Shown here piece by piece: positions 8,478 through 16,353 of a DNA stretch of 33,682 nt (position 1 is the first letter of the stretch; every line of letters starts with the position of its first letter). The stretch is from the NCBI GenBank assembly GCA_018823905.1, contig JAHJHL010000179.1, forward strand, positions 1 to 33,682, given 5' to 3'. The notes under the pieces were generated by a model. The model made no database searches. It was not told where the DNA came from and saw only the letters and a program-made list of their open reading frames with translations. The DNA comes from Alphaproteobacteria bacterium (GTDB lineage: Bacteria > Pseudomonadota > Alphaproteobacteria > Sphingomonadales > Sphingomonadaceae). A program made the translations under genes and the position numbers.

Positions 8478-10085
8478 ATGTCCGGAATGCAGAGCCAGCC
8501 GCTGCTGGTCACCAGCCTGATCGACCATGCCGCGCGCGAACATGCGGGGCGCGAAATCGTCTCGCGCTGGGCCGATGGCAGTTTGACGCGATCGAACTGG
8601 GGCGAGGTTGGGCAGGATGCGCGGCGCTTTGCCGCGGCGATGGTTAAGCTCGGGATGACCAAGGGCGACCGCATCGCGACGCTGGCGATGAACCATGGCC
8701 ATCATCTGGTCAGCTGGTACGGCAGCGCGGGGATCGGCGGGGTGCTGCACACGGTGAACCCGCGGCTGTTCGACGAACAGCTGGTCTATATCATCAACCA
8801 CGCCGAGGACCGCGTGCTGCTGTTCGACGCGATGTTCCTGCCGATCGTCGAGCGGCTGCGCAGCCAGTTGCCGACCGTCGAGCATTTCATCCTGTTCGAT
8901 GCGCCGGCGCAGGACGGCTATCTGGCGTATCGCGACCTGATCGACGCCGAGGATGGCAATTTTGAGTGGGTCGAGCTCGACGAGCGCGATCCCGTCGGGC
9001 TGTGCTATACCAGCGGGACGACAGGCAATCCCAAGGGCGTGCTCTACGAGCATCGCTCGAACGTCATCCACGCGATCACCGAAATCCAGCCCGACGTGTT
9101 CGACATGTCGAACCGCAGCGTGATCCTGCCGATCGTGCCGATGTTCCACGCCAACAGCTGGGGCATTCCCTTTGCGGCGGCGACGGTGGGAGCGAAGCTG
9201 GTCTTTTCGGCGACCAACGACGCCGCGGTGCTGTGCGACCTGATGCACAGCGAAGGCGTGACGCATAGCGCCGGGGTGCCGACAGTGTGGATCGCGATGT
9301 TCGCGCATATGGATGCGACCGGCATCGATTATGGCAAGCTGCACCGCGTGATCATCGGCGGGTCGGCGTGTCCACGCGCGATGATTGAACGCTTTATGAA
9401 AGCCGGGATTGACGTCGGCCACGCATGGGGAATGACCGAAACCAGCCCGATCGGGACGATGGGCAAGCGGCCGTGGAACTGGGACGAGATGAGTTTTGAC
9501 GAGCGCGTCGATGTGGTGGCGCGGCAGGGCTGTCCGCCGTTCGGGGTCGAACTGCGCATCGTTGACGACGAAGACAAGGAACTGCCGCGCGACGGGGTGA
9601 CGAGCGGGCGGCTGCAATGCCGCGGGCCGTGGATCATCCAGCGCTACTTCCGGGCGGACAGCGATGCTGCCGATGCCGACGGCTGGTTTGACACCGGCGA
9701 CGTTTCGGTGATCCACCCCGACGGGGTCATGCAGATCACCGACCGGGCGAAAGATGTGATCAAGTCGGGCGGTGAATGGATCAGCTCGATCGAGCTGGAG
9801 AATGCCGCAGTCGGCGCGCCGGGGGTGCAGGAGGCGGCGGCGGTCGGGGTCTATCACCCGAAGTGGGACGAGCGGCCGATCCTGCTGATCGTGAAAAAGC
9901 CGGGCGTAGAGGTGAGCGAGGCGAGCATCGTCGAATATCTGCAGGACAAGATCGCCAAATGGTGGCTGCCTGACGAGATTGTGTTTGTCGACGAGTTGCC
10001 GCACACCGCGACGGGCAAGATTTTGAAGCGGCAGATCCGGGATGATTATAAAGATTATAAGCTGAAGTCGTTGGCGGGGGTGTAG
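8478..10085 (+). CDS. Acyl-CoA ligase (fatty-acid--CoA ligase, AMP-binding family)
   Basis: This 535-residue enzyme activates a carboxylic acid, most likely a medium- or long-chain fatty acid, to its CoA thioester via an acyl-adenylate. The P-loop [12 protein letters not shown] lies at about 177-188, the adenylate-binding GMTETSP motif at about 316-322, the DTGD hinge region at about 405, and the C-terminal catalytic lysine at 514 in [15 protein letters not shown]. The start ATG at 8478 follows GAGAGGA with good spacing; an upstream TTG at 8421 would add 19 residues with no family likeness. The overall pattern, including HANSWGIPF and [16 protein letters not shown], is that of the AlkK/DmdB-like group. 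The substrate is inferred only at the level of family. Confidence 0.93.
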   Translation: MSGMQSQPLLVTSLIDHAAREHAGREIVSRWADGSLTRSNWGEVGQDARRFAAAMVKLGMTKGDRIATLAMNHGHHLVSWYGSAGIGGVLHTVNPRLFDEQLVYIINHAEDRVLLFDAMFLPIVERLRSQLPTVEHFILFDAPAQDGYLAYRDLIDAEDGNFEWVELDERDPVGLCYTSGTTGNPKGVLYEHRSNVIHAITEIQPDVFDMSNRSVILPIVPMFHANSWGIPFAAATVGAKLVFSATNDAAVLCDLMHSEGVTHSAGVPTVWIAMFAHMDATGIDYGKLHRVIIGGSACPRAMIERFMKAGIDVGHAWGMTETSPIGTMGKRPWNWDEMSFDERVDVVARQGCPPFGVELRIVDDEDKELPRDGVTSGRLQCRGPWIIQRYFRADSDAADADGWFDTGDVSVIHPDGVMQITDRAKDVIKSGGEWISSIELENAAVGAPGVQEAAAVGVYHPKWDERPILLIVKKPGVEVSEASIVEYLQDKIAKWWLPDEIVFVDELPHTATGKILKRQIRDDYKDYKLKSLAGV

Positions 10086-10086
10086 T

Positions 10087-10261
10087 GCCTTCCCCCTTGA
10101 TGGGGGAAGGATACGCAGCCTTATCGCGAAGCGATTAGGCGGAGTTGGATGGGGTGAGGGTGCGTCCTTGCACCGTCATCACAGGCCGAGAGTGCACCCC
10201 CACCGCTGCGACTAACGAACGAGTTCGTAAGTCTCGCTACCTCCCCCATCAAGGGGGAGGG
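10087..10261. repeat. Sphingomonad intergenic palindromic repeat, copy 2 (long variant)
   Basis: The ends TCCCCCTTGATGGGGGA (10091-10107) and TCCCCCATCAAGGGGGA (10242-10258) are perfect 17-base reverse complements. The core hairpin of the family is present as ACGAAC-GA-GTTCGT in the same flanks GCGACTA...AAGTCTCGCT as the other copies, so both arms differ from GGCAGC/GCTGCC but still pair. It fills the gap between two convergent genes and could serve as a two-way terminator. Confidence 0.9.
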
Positions 10262-10265
10262 AGGT

Positions 10266-11354
10266 TCAAAACAACTCCATCTGGCCATCGCGCTCGGGCG
10301 GCCTGAACAGGTCGCTGCGCAAAGACGGAAACCTTCTATCCATGCCATGCTCACGCGCTGCGCGTTTGACGCGGGTGCGGATCAGTTGTGCCCAGACGCC
10401 TTGGCCCTTCATGCGGGTGAAGAACCCCGCGTCATTGTCGCGGCCGCCGCGGATGTCCTGCACCATGTGCATCACCTTGTCGGCGCGATCGGGGTAGTGG
10501 GCGGCGAGCCAGGCGCGGAACAGGGGCGCGACCTCGAACGGCAGGCGCATAAGGATGTACGAGGCGCGGATTGCGCCTGCCCCGGCGGCGGCGGCCATGA
10601 TCGCCTCGATCTCGTGATCGGTGATCGCGGGGATGATCGGCGAGATATTGACCTGCGTCGGCACCCCGGCGTCGATCAGCGCGCGGATCGCGGCGAGGCG
10701 GCGGCGCGGGTGCGGGGCGCGGGGTTCGAGCGTGCGGGCGAGTGCGGGATCGAGCGTCGTGACCGAGATCGCGACGCCGACCAGATTGTCGCGCGCCATT
10801 TCGGCGAGCAGGTCGATGTCGCGGAGCAGCCGATCGGACTTGGTGGTGATGAGCAGCGGATGACGCGTTTCGGCGAGCACTTCGATCACCGAGCGGGTGA
10901 TGCCCCATTCGCGCTCGATCGACTGGTAGCCGTCGGTGTTGGTGCCGATCGCCAGCGGGGCGGGCGTGTAGCCGCGCTTTGCGAGTTCGGCGCGCAGCAG
11001 TTTGGCGGCGTCGGGCTTGGCGAACAGGCGGTTTTCGAAATCTAGCCCGGGCGACAGGTCGTGAAAGGCGTGGGTCGGGCGCGCGTAGCAATAGATGCAG
11101 CCATGTTCGCAGCCGCGGTACGGGTTGATCGAGCGGTCGAAACCGATGTCGGGCGAGCTGTTGCGCGCGATGATCGTTTTGGGGTGTTCTAGGGTGACGG
11201 TGGTACGCAACGGCGGGGGCGTGCCGTCGATGAGTTCGGCGGTGTCGAGCCAGTCGCCGTCGGGTTCGCGGTCGAGCGATCCGGTGCGGGTCGGGCGCGG
11301 GTTGGCGGGCGCGCCGCGGCCGGAGATCGGGGGGAGGGGTTTGGTGGGTTCCAC
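10266..11354 (-). CDS. PA0069-family radical SAM protein
   Basis: This 362-residue protein has a radical-SAM CxxxCxxC cluster at Cys82, Cys86 and Cys89 in YRGCEHGCIYCYARP, which would hold a 4Fe-4S cluster and cleave S-adenosylmethionine. The HAFHDLSPGLDFE segment just after the cluster and the C-terminal ARDNDAGF-like region (RGGRDNDAGFFTRMKGQG) are typical of the group represented by Pseudomonas PA0069, which is related in sequence to spore photoproduct lyase. The biochemical function of this group is, to my knowledge, not settled. The start is a GTG at 11354; no strong ribosome-binding site is visible. It converges with the acyl-CoA ligase gene and is separated from it by a palindromic repeat. 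Confidence 0.9.
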   Translation of the reverse strand: MEPTKPLPPISGRGAPANPRPTRTGSLDREPDGDWLDTAELIDGTPPPLRTTVTLEHPKTIIARNSSPDIGFDRSINPYRGCEHGCIYCYARPTHAFHDLSPGLDFENRLFAKPDAAKLLRAELAKRGYTPAPLAIGTNTDGYQSIEREWGITRSVIEVLAETRHPLLITTKSDRLLRDIDLLAEMARDNLVGVAISVTTLDPALARTLEPRAPHPRRRLAAIRALIDAGVPTQVNISPIIPAITDHEIEAIMAAAAGAGAIRASYILMRLPFEVAPLFRAWLAAHYPDRADKVMHMVQDIRGGRDNDAGFFTRMKGQGVWAQLIRTRVKRAAREHGMDRRFPSLRSDLFRPPERDGQMELF

Positions 11355-11415
11355 CAGCGCAGATTATCGCACCAATGAGAACAAATAAAGAACAAATAGT
11401 CGGCAATCTTTTCTT

Positions 11416-11487
11416 CGTCATGCCGGACTTGATCCGGCATCCATTCCAGCGACGCTGCATGGACCCCGGATCAAGTCCGGGGTGACG
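11416..11487. repeat. Inverted repeat, GGACTTGATCCGG family, copy B
   Basis: The arms at 11416-11437 and 11466-11487 are near-perfect reverse complements around a 28-base spacer. The element matches copy A at 1291-1363 in both arms and layout; the spacers differ. It lies just downstream of moaB (minus strand) and upstream of the radical SAM gene. Confidence 0.9.
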
Positions 11488-11504
11488 ACGTTTTCAAGGT
11501 CCGG

Positions 11505-12029
11505 CTATTCCATCAGCCGCGGCATCAAATCCACGAAATTGCACGGCCTGTGCCGGCTATCGAGCTGGGTCGCCAAAATGCCCTCCCAGGCATCGGTGAC
11601 CGCACCGGTCGACCCCGGGAGTGCGAAGATATAAGTGCCGCGCGCGACGACGGCGCAGGCGCGCGACTGGATCGTCGAGGTGCCGATCGTCTGATAGCTG
11701 AGCCAGCGGAATAGCTCGCCAAAGCCGGGAATGTCCTTGCCGTCGAGCCGGTGCAACGCTTCGGGGGTCACGTCGCGGCCGGTCAGGCCGGTGCCGCCGG
11801 TGGTGATGACGACATCGACATCGGGATCGTCGATCCAGTTGTGAAGGCGCGAGACGATCAGCGATGTTTCGTCCTTGATGATCGCGCGCGCGGCGAGGAT
11901 GTGGCCCGCGGCGGTCAGCAATTCCTCGAGCTTGTCACCCGACCGGTCTTCGGCCGCGCTGCGGCTGTCCGAAATCGTCAGGAGCGCGATCCGAACCGGT
12001 TTGAAGTTCAGGCTTTCGTCAATCGGCAT
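11505..12029 (-). CDS. moaB: Molybdopterin adenylyltransferase-like protein MoaB/MogA
   Basis: This 174-residue protein belongs to the MoaB/MogA group that binds molybdopterin and, in MogA-type members, adenylates it before molybdenum insertion. The characteristic [17 protein letters not shown] loop, LTISDSRS near the N-terminus, and [10 protein letters not shown] are all visible. I choose ATG at 12029, which gives a standard N-terminus and overlaps the end of the upstream transglycosylase gene by 11 bases; the frame stays open to 12047. No other molybdenum-cofactor gene is in the window, so the clustering is not functional in an obvious way. Translational coupling to the upstream gene is inferred from the overlap. 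Confidence 0.93.
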   Translation of the reverse strand: MPIDESLNFKPVRIALLTISDSRSAAEDRSGDKLEELLTAAGHILAARAIIKDETSLIVSRLHNWIDDPDVDVVITTGGTGLTGRDVTPEALHRLDGKDIPGFGELFRWLSYQTIGTSTIQSRACAVVARGTYIFALPGSTGAVTDAWEGILATQLDSRHRPCNFVDLMPRLME

Positions 12030-13785
12030 TGGCCATACCACCGGCATAGGTCAGCCGGGTACGGTCCTTGCCATCGGGGAAGCGCGGCCATTTGCCCTGA
12101 GCGAGCGCGGCGCGGCTGACCGAGGGTTTGCCCTGCTGGGCTTCGTACATCCAGTAGTTGCGCAGCACGATGCCGACATAGCCGCGCGTTTCCCAATAGG
12201 GGATCGATTCCATATAGAGCAAGGGATCGCCATTATCGCGGATTTCGGACTGCCAGCGCGCGATCGGGGCGGGGCCGGCGTTGTACGCGGCGATCACCTT
12301 GGGCAATTGACCGCCGGTCGAGGCGTCGCGGGCGAGATATTGCAGATAGCTTTGCCCCATATCCATGTTGACCGCGGGGATCGACAGATCGCGCGTGTCG
12401 ATCGTGTCGCCGCGCCAGCGCGCGACGTCGCGCGCGGTGCCGGGACGCACTTGCATCAATCCCTTGGCGCCCGCCGGGCTGACGACGGCGCGCTGGAAGC
12501 GCGATTCCTGCAGGGTGTGGGCGAAGACCAGCGCCGGATCGACCTTCCACCCGCCATTGGGTTCCCACTTCGGCTGCGGATAGCGCGCCTGGGCCGCCGG
12601 TTTGCGCCCCTGCGGGGTGTTGTGGGCGAGATAGAGCTGGGTTTCGGGCAGGCTGAGCGATCCGGCCAGCGCGAGCAGTTGTTCATGCTGGCGCGCATCG
12701 CCGATCCGCGCCTGATGGCGCAGCACCGCGTCGGCATATTTATCCTCGCCGATTTCGGACAGCGCCATCGCGGCGCGCACATTGGGTAGGTTTTCGAGCG
12801 CGCGCCATGCCGACCGGTCGGCGCGCACCAGTTCGCGCTGGCTGTTGGGCGCGACACCGAGCGTTTCGACCGCGAGCATGCCGTAGAAGGTCTCTTCATT
12901 GGCAGCGGCGGCGCGCAGGCGCGATTGCACCGATGCGGGTTCGCCCGCAGCGATGGCGGCGCGGGCGGCCCAATAATAGGCCGCGGCGCGAAGCTCGCTG
13001 TCGGGCGCCTCGCGCGACACGCGGTCAAAGGCGGTCAGCGCGGTGCGATAATCCTGCGTGCGCCACGCAGCGAGCCCCTGAACCCAGGCTCCCTGCGTCG
13101 ACCAGGCGCTGCGCCCGCCGGTGCATTCGGCGGCGAGACGAAGCGCGTTCGCGTCGTCATTTTCGATATAATAGGACCATGCGACCTTTTGCCGCCATTC
13201 GTCGCGCGCTTCCGGGGTCAGCCGGTCGGCGACCGCGTTCAGCAGGGCTTCGGCGCCGGCGGGGTCGTCATTCTTGATCCGGTCGGGGATCGTGCGGGTC
13301 AGCGCCGCGGCGACGGGGTCGCTGCTGACCGCATCGGCGCCCAGACGGCGCGGCGCGCTGCCGGCCCATGCAAGGCGGGCTTGCACCGGCAGCGACGGGA
13401 GGTCGGTTGCGCCACGTTTGGTGGCGAGGCGGCCGAGCTGTTCGGCCTGCGGCAGATGGGGCGATCGCGACAGGATCGGAACGATGTCGCTTACCTCGGC
13501 GCGCGGACTGTTCGCGGCGGTGAGCAGCTCGGCGCGCAGGAAGTCGTCGAGCGGGCCTCTTTCCCCGCTGTCGAGCATCGCCTTGGCATCGGCCCAGCGC
13601 TGGCCGCGAATTGCGGTAAGCACTTGCGTGTAATGTTGTTTCTGTTTCGACGTCAGGATGTCGGGCACCGTTTGCGGCGCGGACGCCCAGTCGCGGCTGC
13701 TGGCATCGGCGGCCAGTGCGGGTGTCGCGGCGACAGTCGCCGCCAAAATCACGCCTGAAAGAAAAGTCCTGGTCATCATGTTCAT
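12019..13785 (-). CDS. Soluble lytic murein transglycosylase (Slt family)
   Basis: This 588-residue periplasmic enzyme cleaves the glycan strands of peptidoglycan without hydrolysis, leaving 1,6-anhydro-muramyl ends. It begins with a signal peptide (MNMMTRTFLSGVILA, then AATPALA-A) with likely cleavage near residue 25-26. Residues about 40-390 are an alpha-helical superhelical region as in Slt70. The C-terminal lysozyme-like domain carries the catalytic Glu427 in HTLQESRF, followed by SPAGAKGLMQVRPGTA and AYNAGPAPIARW, which are diagnostic for the SLT domain. The start is only 3 bases after the stop of the upstream gene, with a second ATG six bases further in; the end overlaps moaB. Confidence 0.93.
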   Translation of the reverse strand: MNMMTRTFLSGVILAATVAATPALAADASSRDWASAPQTVPDILTSKQKQHYTQVLTAIRGQRWADAKAMLDSGERGPLDDFLRAELLTAANSPRAEVSDIVPILSRSPHLPQAEQLGRLATKRGATDLPSLPVQARLAWAGSAPRRLGADAVSSDPVAAALTRTIPDRIKNDDPAGAEALLNAVADRLTPEARDEWRQKVAWSYYIENDDANALRLAAECTGGRSAWSTQGAWVQGLAAWRTQDYRTALTAFDRVSREAPDSELRAAAYYWAARAAIAAGEPASVQSRLRAAAANEETFYGMLAVETLGVAPNSQRELVRADRSAWRALENLPNVRAAMALSEIGEDKYADAVLRHQARIGDARQHEQLLALAGSLSLPETQLYLAHNTPQGRKPAAQARYPQPKWEPNGGWKVDPALVFAHTLQESRFQRAVVSPAGAKGLMQVRPGTARDVARWRGDTIDTRDLSIPAVNMDMGQSYLQYLARDASTGGQLPKVIAAYNAGPAPIARWQSEIRDNGDPLLYMESIPYWETRGYVGIVLRNYWMYEAQQGKPSVSRAALAQGKWPRFPDGKDRTRLTYAGGMANAD

Positions 13786-13788
13786 CTG

Positions 13789-14577
13789 TCAACGTCCCCG
13801 GTTGAGCAGTTTCAGGCTGTCCCAGGCCGCCGCTTTTTGCGCGGGCCGGGCCAGGAGCATCGCGGGATGCGCCACAGCCACCGCCTCCACCTTGCCGCCA
13901 TCTTGGTTAATATCGAGTAACCTGCCGCGCGTTTCGGGCAGACTGGTCGCCGCCGCCATCCGCACAATGTCGCTGCCGATCAGCAAAAGGCGTTCGGGCT
14001 TCGCGAGCCGAAGGTGATGCCAGAGCAGCCGGTCGAGTTCGGCGGCTTCATCATCGCCGCAGCGGCCGCCCGCCGGACGCGTCACTGCGAGGCTGGCGAT
14101 GTAGCAGGCGCCGCGCGTGGTCCCGATAGCGCGCAGCATCGCGTCGAGCAGCTGGCCCGCGGCGCCGGTGAAGAGCGCGCCGTCGCGCTGGTCGTCGATT
14201 TCGGGCCAGGCGGTGAGCAGCATCAGCGGCGCTGCGGTCTGGCCGACGGGCAAGATGCGGCGCGCGTCCCACTGGCTGCCCGGCACATCCTCGCTGGTCG
14301 CCAGCCAGTGCTGAAATTCGTCCCAGGTGTCAGGAAAGACGACCGGTTCCTTGGTTTCGACGGGTTGCGGTGCTTCCTGACGCTGGAGAATGGCGGGCAG
14401 GGGCGCGGCTTCCGGTTCGGGGGCGATGGTCGGTTTGGGCCGTGGTGCCGCAGCGTCATTGGCCGGTGGCAGGACGAGCCAGCCCGCCGGTTCCTCGCCG
14501 ACCAACGCATCGACGCCCGCCAGCGACCACCAGTCGCTTATGCTTTCCGCCAGCAAGGCTGATTGTGGCCCACCCAT
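13789..14577 (-). CDS. Uracil-DNA glycosylase superfamily-like protein with degenerate active site
   Basis: The C-terminal half (about 115-262) of this 262-residue protein follows the family 4-type uracil-DNA glycosylase fold: ALFTGAAGQLLDAMLRAIG corresponds to the usual GxPFVGxAGxLLxxML, CYIASLAVTRPAGGR to the YITNxVKxRPPxNR segment, and AHPAMLLARPAQK to the HPSxLLRxP motif. However, the uracil-pocket motif GEAPG is here TAWPEIDDQ, and the four iron-sulfur cysteines of family 4 are missing. The N-terminal 110 residues are rich in Pro and Ala and look disordered. It may therefore be a non-catalytic or divergent relative. Its stop is 3 bases from the lytic transglycosylase start. Confidence 0.75.
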   Translation of the reverse strand: MGGPQSALLAESISDWWSLAGVDALVGEEPAGWLVLPPANDAAAPRPKPTIAPEPEAAPLPAILQRQEAPQPVETKEPVVFPDTWDEFQHWLATSEDVPGSQWDARRILPVGQTAAPLMLLTAWPEIDDQRDGALFTGAAGQLLDAMLRAIGTTRGACYIASLAVTRPAGGRCGDDEAAELDRLLWHHLRLAKPERLLLIGSDIVRMAAATSLPETRGRLLDINQDGGKVEAVAVAHPAMLLARPAQKAAAWDSLKLLNRGR

Positions 14578-14598
14578 GTGATTTATCCAAACAGGCTG

Positions 14599-14614
14599 TT
14601 GACGGACACGTCAA
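14599..14614. promoter_or_regulatory. Inverted repeat with back-to-back TTGACG in a divergent intergenic region
   Basis: TTGACG-GACA-CGTCAA is a perfect 6-base inverted repeat in the 120 bases between the divergent glycosylase-like and ETF-QO genes. Each arm reads as a good -35 hexamer outward on its own strand, but no convincing -10 element is found at 17 bases on either side, so it may instead be an operator. Confidence 0.3.
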
Positions 14615-14697
14615 TTGGCGGGCATCGCATTTCGTGACAGAATGAGCGCCGCTTACGATGAACGATCGGCGCCGGGACGGCAGAAAGGGTTAGCCAA

Positions 14698-16353
14698 GTG
14701 AGCGAACGGGAATCGATGTCCTATGACGTGGTCATCGTCGGTGCTGGGCCGGCGGGACTTTCGGCGGCGATCCGCCTCAAACAATTGGCGAATGAAGCGG
14801 GCAGCGAGCTGTCGGTCTGTATCCTGGAAAAAGGGTCCGAGGTCGGCGCGCATATCCTGTCGGGGGCGGTGATCGATCCCAAATCGCTCGACGAACTGCT
14901 GCCCGAATGGCGGACCCAAGGCTGTCCGATGGCCGAGGTGCCGGTCACCGACAACCAGCATTGGGTGCTGACCAAGACCAAAAAGATTGGGGTGCCGCAC
15001 ATCATCACCCCAGGGTTCATGCACAACAAGGGCACGTACACGGGCAGCCTGGGCAATCTGTGTCGCTGGCTGGCGGAGCAGGCCGAGGGGCTGGGGGTCG
15101 AAATCTTCCCGGGCTTTCCGGCCGCCGAGATCCTCTATAACGACGACGGTTCGGTCAAAGGCGTCGCGACCGGCGACATGGGCGTCGCGCGCGACGGCAG
15201 TCATAAGGCCGACTATGCGCCGGGGCTGGAACTCCACGCCAAATATACCTTCTTTGGCGAAGGTGTACGCGGGCACCTGACCAAAATCCTGAAGCCGCAA
15301 TTCGCGCTGGACAGTGATTGCGAGCCGCAGGTTTACGGGCTGGGCGTCAAGGAATTGTGGGACGTCGATCCTGAAAACCATGCGCCGGGCCGGGTGATCC
15401 ACACGCAGGGCTGGCCGCTCGACGAACATGCCAATGGCGGCGGGTTTCTCTATCATCAGGCGAACGGACAGGTGGCGCTCGGCTTCGTGACCTGGCTCAA
15501 TTACCGCAATCCGCACATCTCCCCCTTCCAAGAGATGCAGAAGTGGAAAACGCACCCTGAGATCGCCAAGATTCTAAAGGGCGGCAAGCGCGTGTCTTAT
15601 GGCGCGCGCGCGATCAGCGACGGCGGTTATCAGTCGGTACCGAAGCTGGCCTTTCCGGGCGGGGCGCTGATCGGTGACAGCGCCGGTTTCCTGAACGTCC
15701 CGCGGATCAAGGGCACGCACACCGCGATGAAATCGGGGATGATGGCGGCCGAAGCAGCGTTTGCAGCGGTGACTGCGGGACGTGGCAGCGACACGCTCGA
15801 CGCCTATCAGGCGGCCTATGACGACAGCTGGGTCAAGAAAGAGCTGAGCGTCGTGCGCAACGTGCTGCCGCTCGTCGAAAAATGGGGCGATCTGGGCGGG
15901 ACGATCCTGTCGGGGATCACGATGTGGCTGGAAACGCTCAAGATCAAAGTGCCGTTCACGATGAAGCATCATCCGGACAACGAGAGCCTGTACCGCGCCG
16001 ACATGATGCCCAAGCCCGACTATCCGAAGCCCGACGGGGTGCTGACGTTCGACCGCTTGTCCTCGGTGTTCGTGTCGAACACCAATCATGAGGAAGACCA
16101 GCCGGTCCATTTGCAGCTGAAAGACCCGTCGATCCCGGTCGCGTACAACCTGCCGCTCTATGACGAGCCCGCGCAGCGCTATTGCCCGGCGGGGGTTTAC
16201 GAGATTGTCGGCGAGGAAGAGGGCGATCCCAAATTCGTGATCAACGCGCAGAATTGCGTCCATTGCAAGACGTGCGACATCAAGGATCCGACCCAGAATA
16301 TCAACTGGGTCACCCCCGAAGGCGGCGGAGGCCCCAATTACCCGAATATGTAA
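14698..16353 (+). CDS. Electron transfer flavoprotein-ubiquinone oxidoreductase
   Basis: This 551-residue membrane-associated enzyme moves electrons from reduced ETF, fed by acyl-CoA and other dehydrogenases, to ubiquinone. It begins with an FAD-binding YDVVIVGAGPAGLSAA segment, contains the GWPLD and GGFLYH regions of the family, and ends with a ferredoxin-like segment holding one 4Fe-4S cluster: Cys496 (RYCPAGVYE), Cys520, Cys523 and Cys526 (NCVHCKTCDIKDP), followed by PEGGGGPNYPNM. I use the GTG at 14698, because known relatives carry the short SERESM-type leader; the ATG at 14716 is the alternative. No ETF alpha/beta genes are in the window. The downstream TPR gene is close enough to be co-transcribed. 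Confidence 0.95.
   Translation: MSERESMSYDVVIVGAGPAGLSAAIRLKQLANEAGSELSVCILEKGSEVGAHILSGAVIDPKSLDELLPEWRTQGCPMAEVPVTDNQHWVLTKTKKIGVPHIITPGFMHNKGTYTGSLGNLCRWLAEQAEGLGVEIFPGFPAAEILYNDDGSVKGVATGDMGVARDGSHKADYAPGLELHAKYTFFGEGVRGHLTKILKPQFALDSDCEPQVYGLGVKELWDVDPENHAPGRVIHTQGWPLDEHANGGGFLYHQANGQVALGFVTWLNYRNPHISPFQEMQKWKTHPEIAKILKGGKRVSYGARAISDGGYQSVPKLAFPGGALIGDSAGFLNVPRIKGTHTAMKSGMMAAEAAFAAVTAGRGSDTLDAYQAAYDDSWVKKELSVVRNVLPLVEKWGDLGGTILSGITMWLETLKIKVPFTMKHHPDNESLYRADMMPKPDYPKPDGVLTFDRLSSVFVSNTNHEEDQPVHLQLKDPSIPVAYNLPLYDEPAQRYCPAGVYEIVGEEEGDPKFVINAQNCVHCKTCDIKDPTQNINWVTPEGGGGPNYPNM
16327..16339 (+). promoter_or_regulatory. GGAGG plus ATT: possible unusual start site for the TPR gene
   Basis: GGAGG at 16327-16331 is five bases from an ATT codon at 16337 that is in frame with the TPR protein. 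Starting there gives the signal peptide MTRICKLARGLLAVGAIAAACPVQA. Caution: the GGAGG also encodes the conserved glycine run of ETF-QO and may be coincidental. Confidence 0.35.

Noticed and set aside
8415..10004. 529-codon minus-strand frame across the acyl-CoA ligase gene
   Set aside because: Antisense shadow; the ligase motifs on the plus strand are unambiguous.
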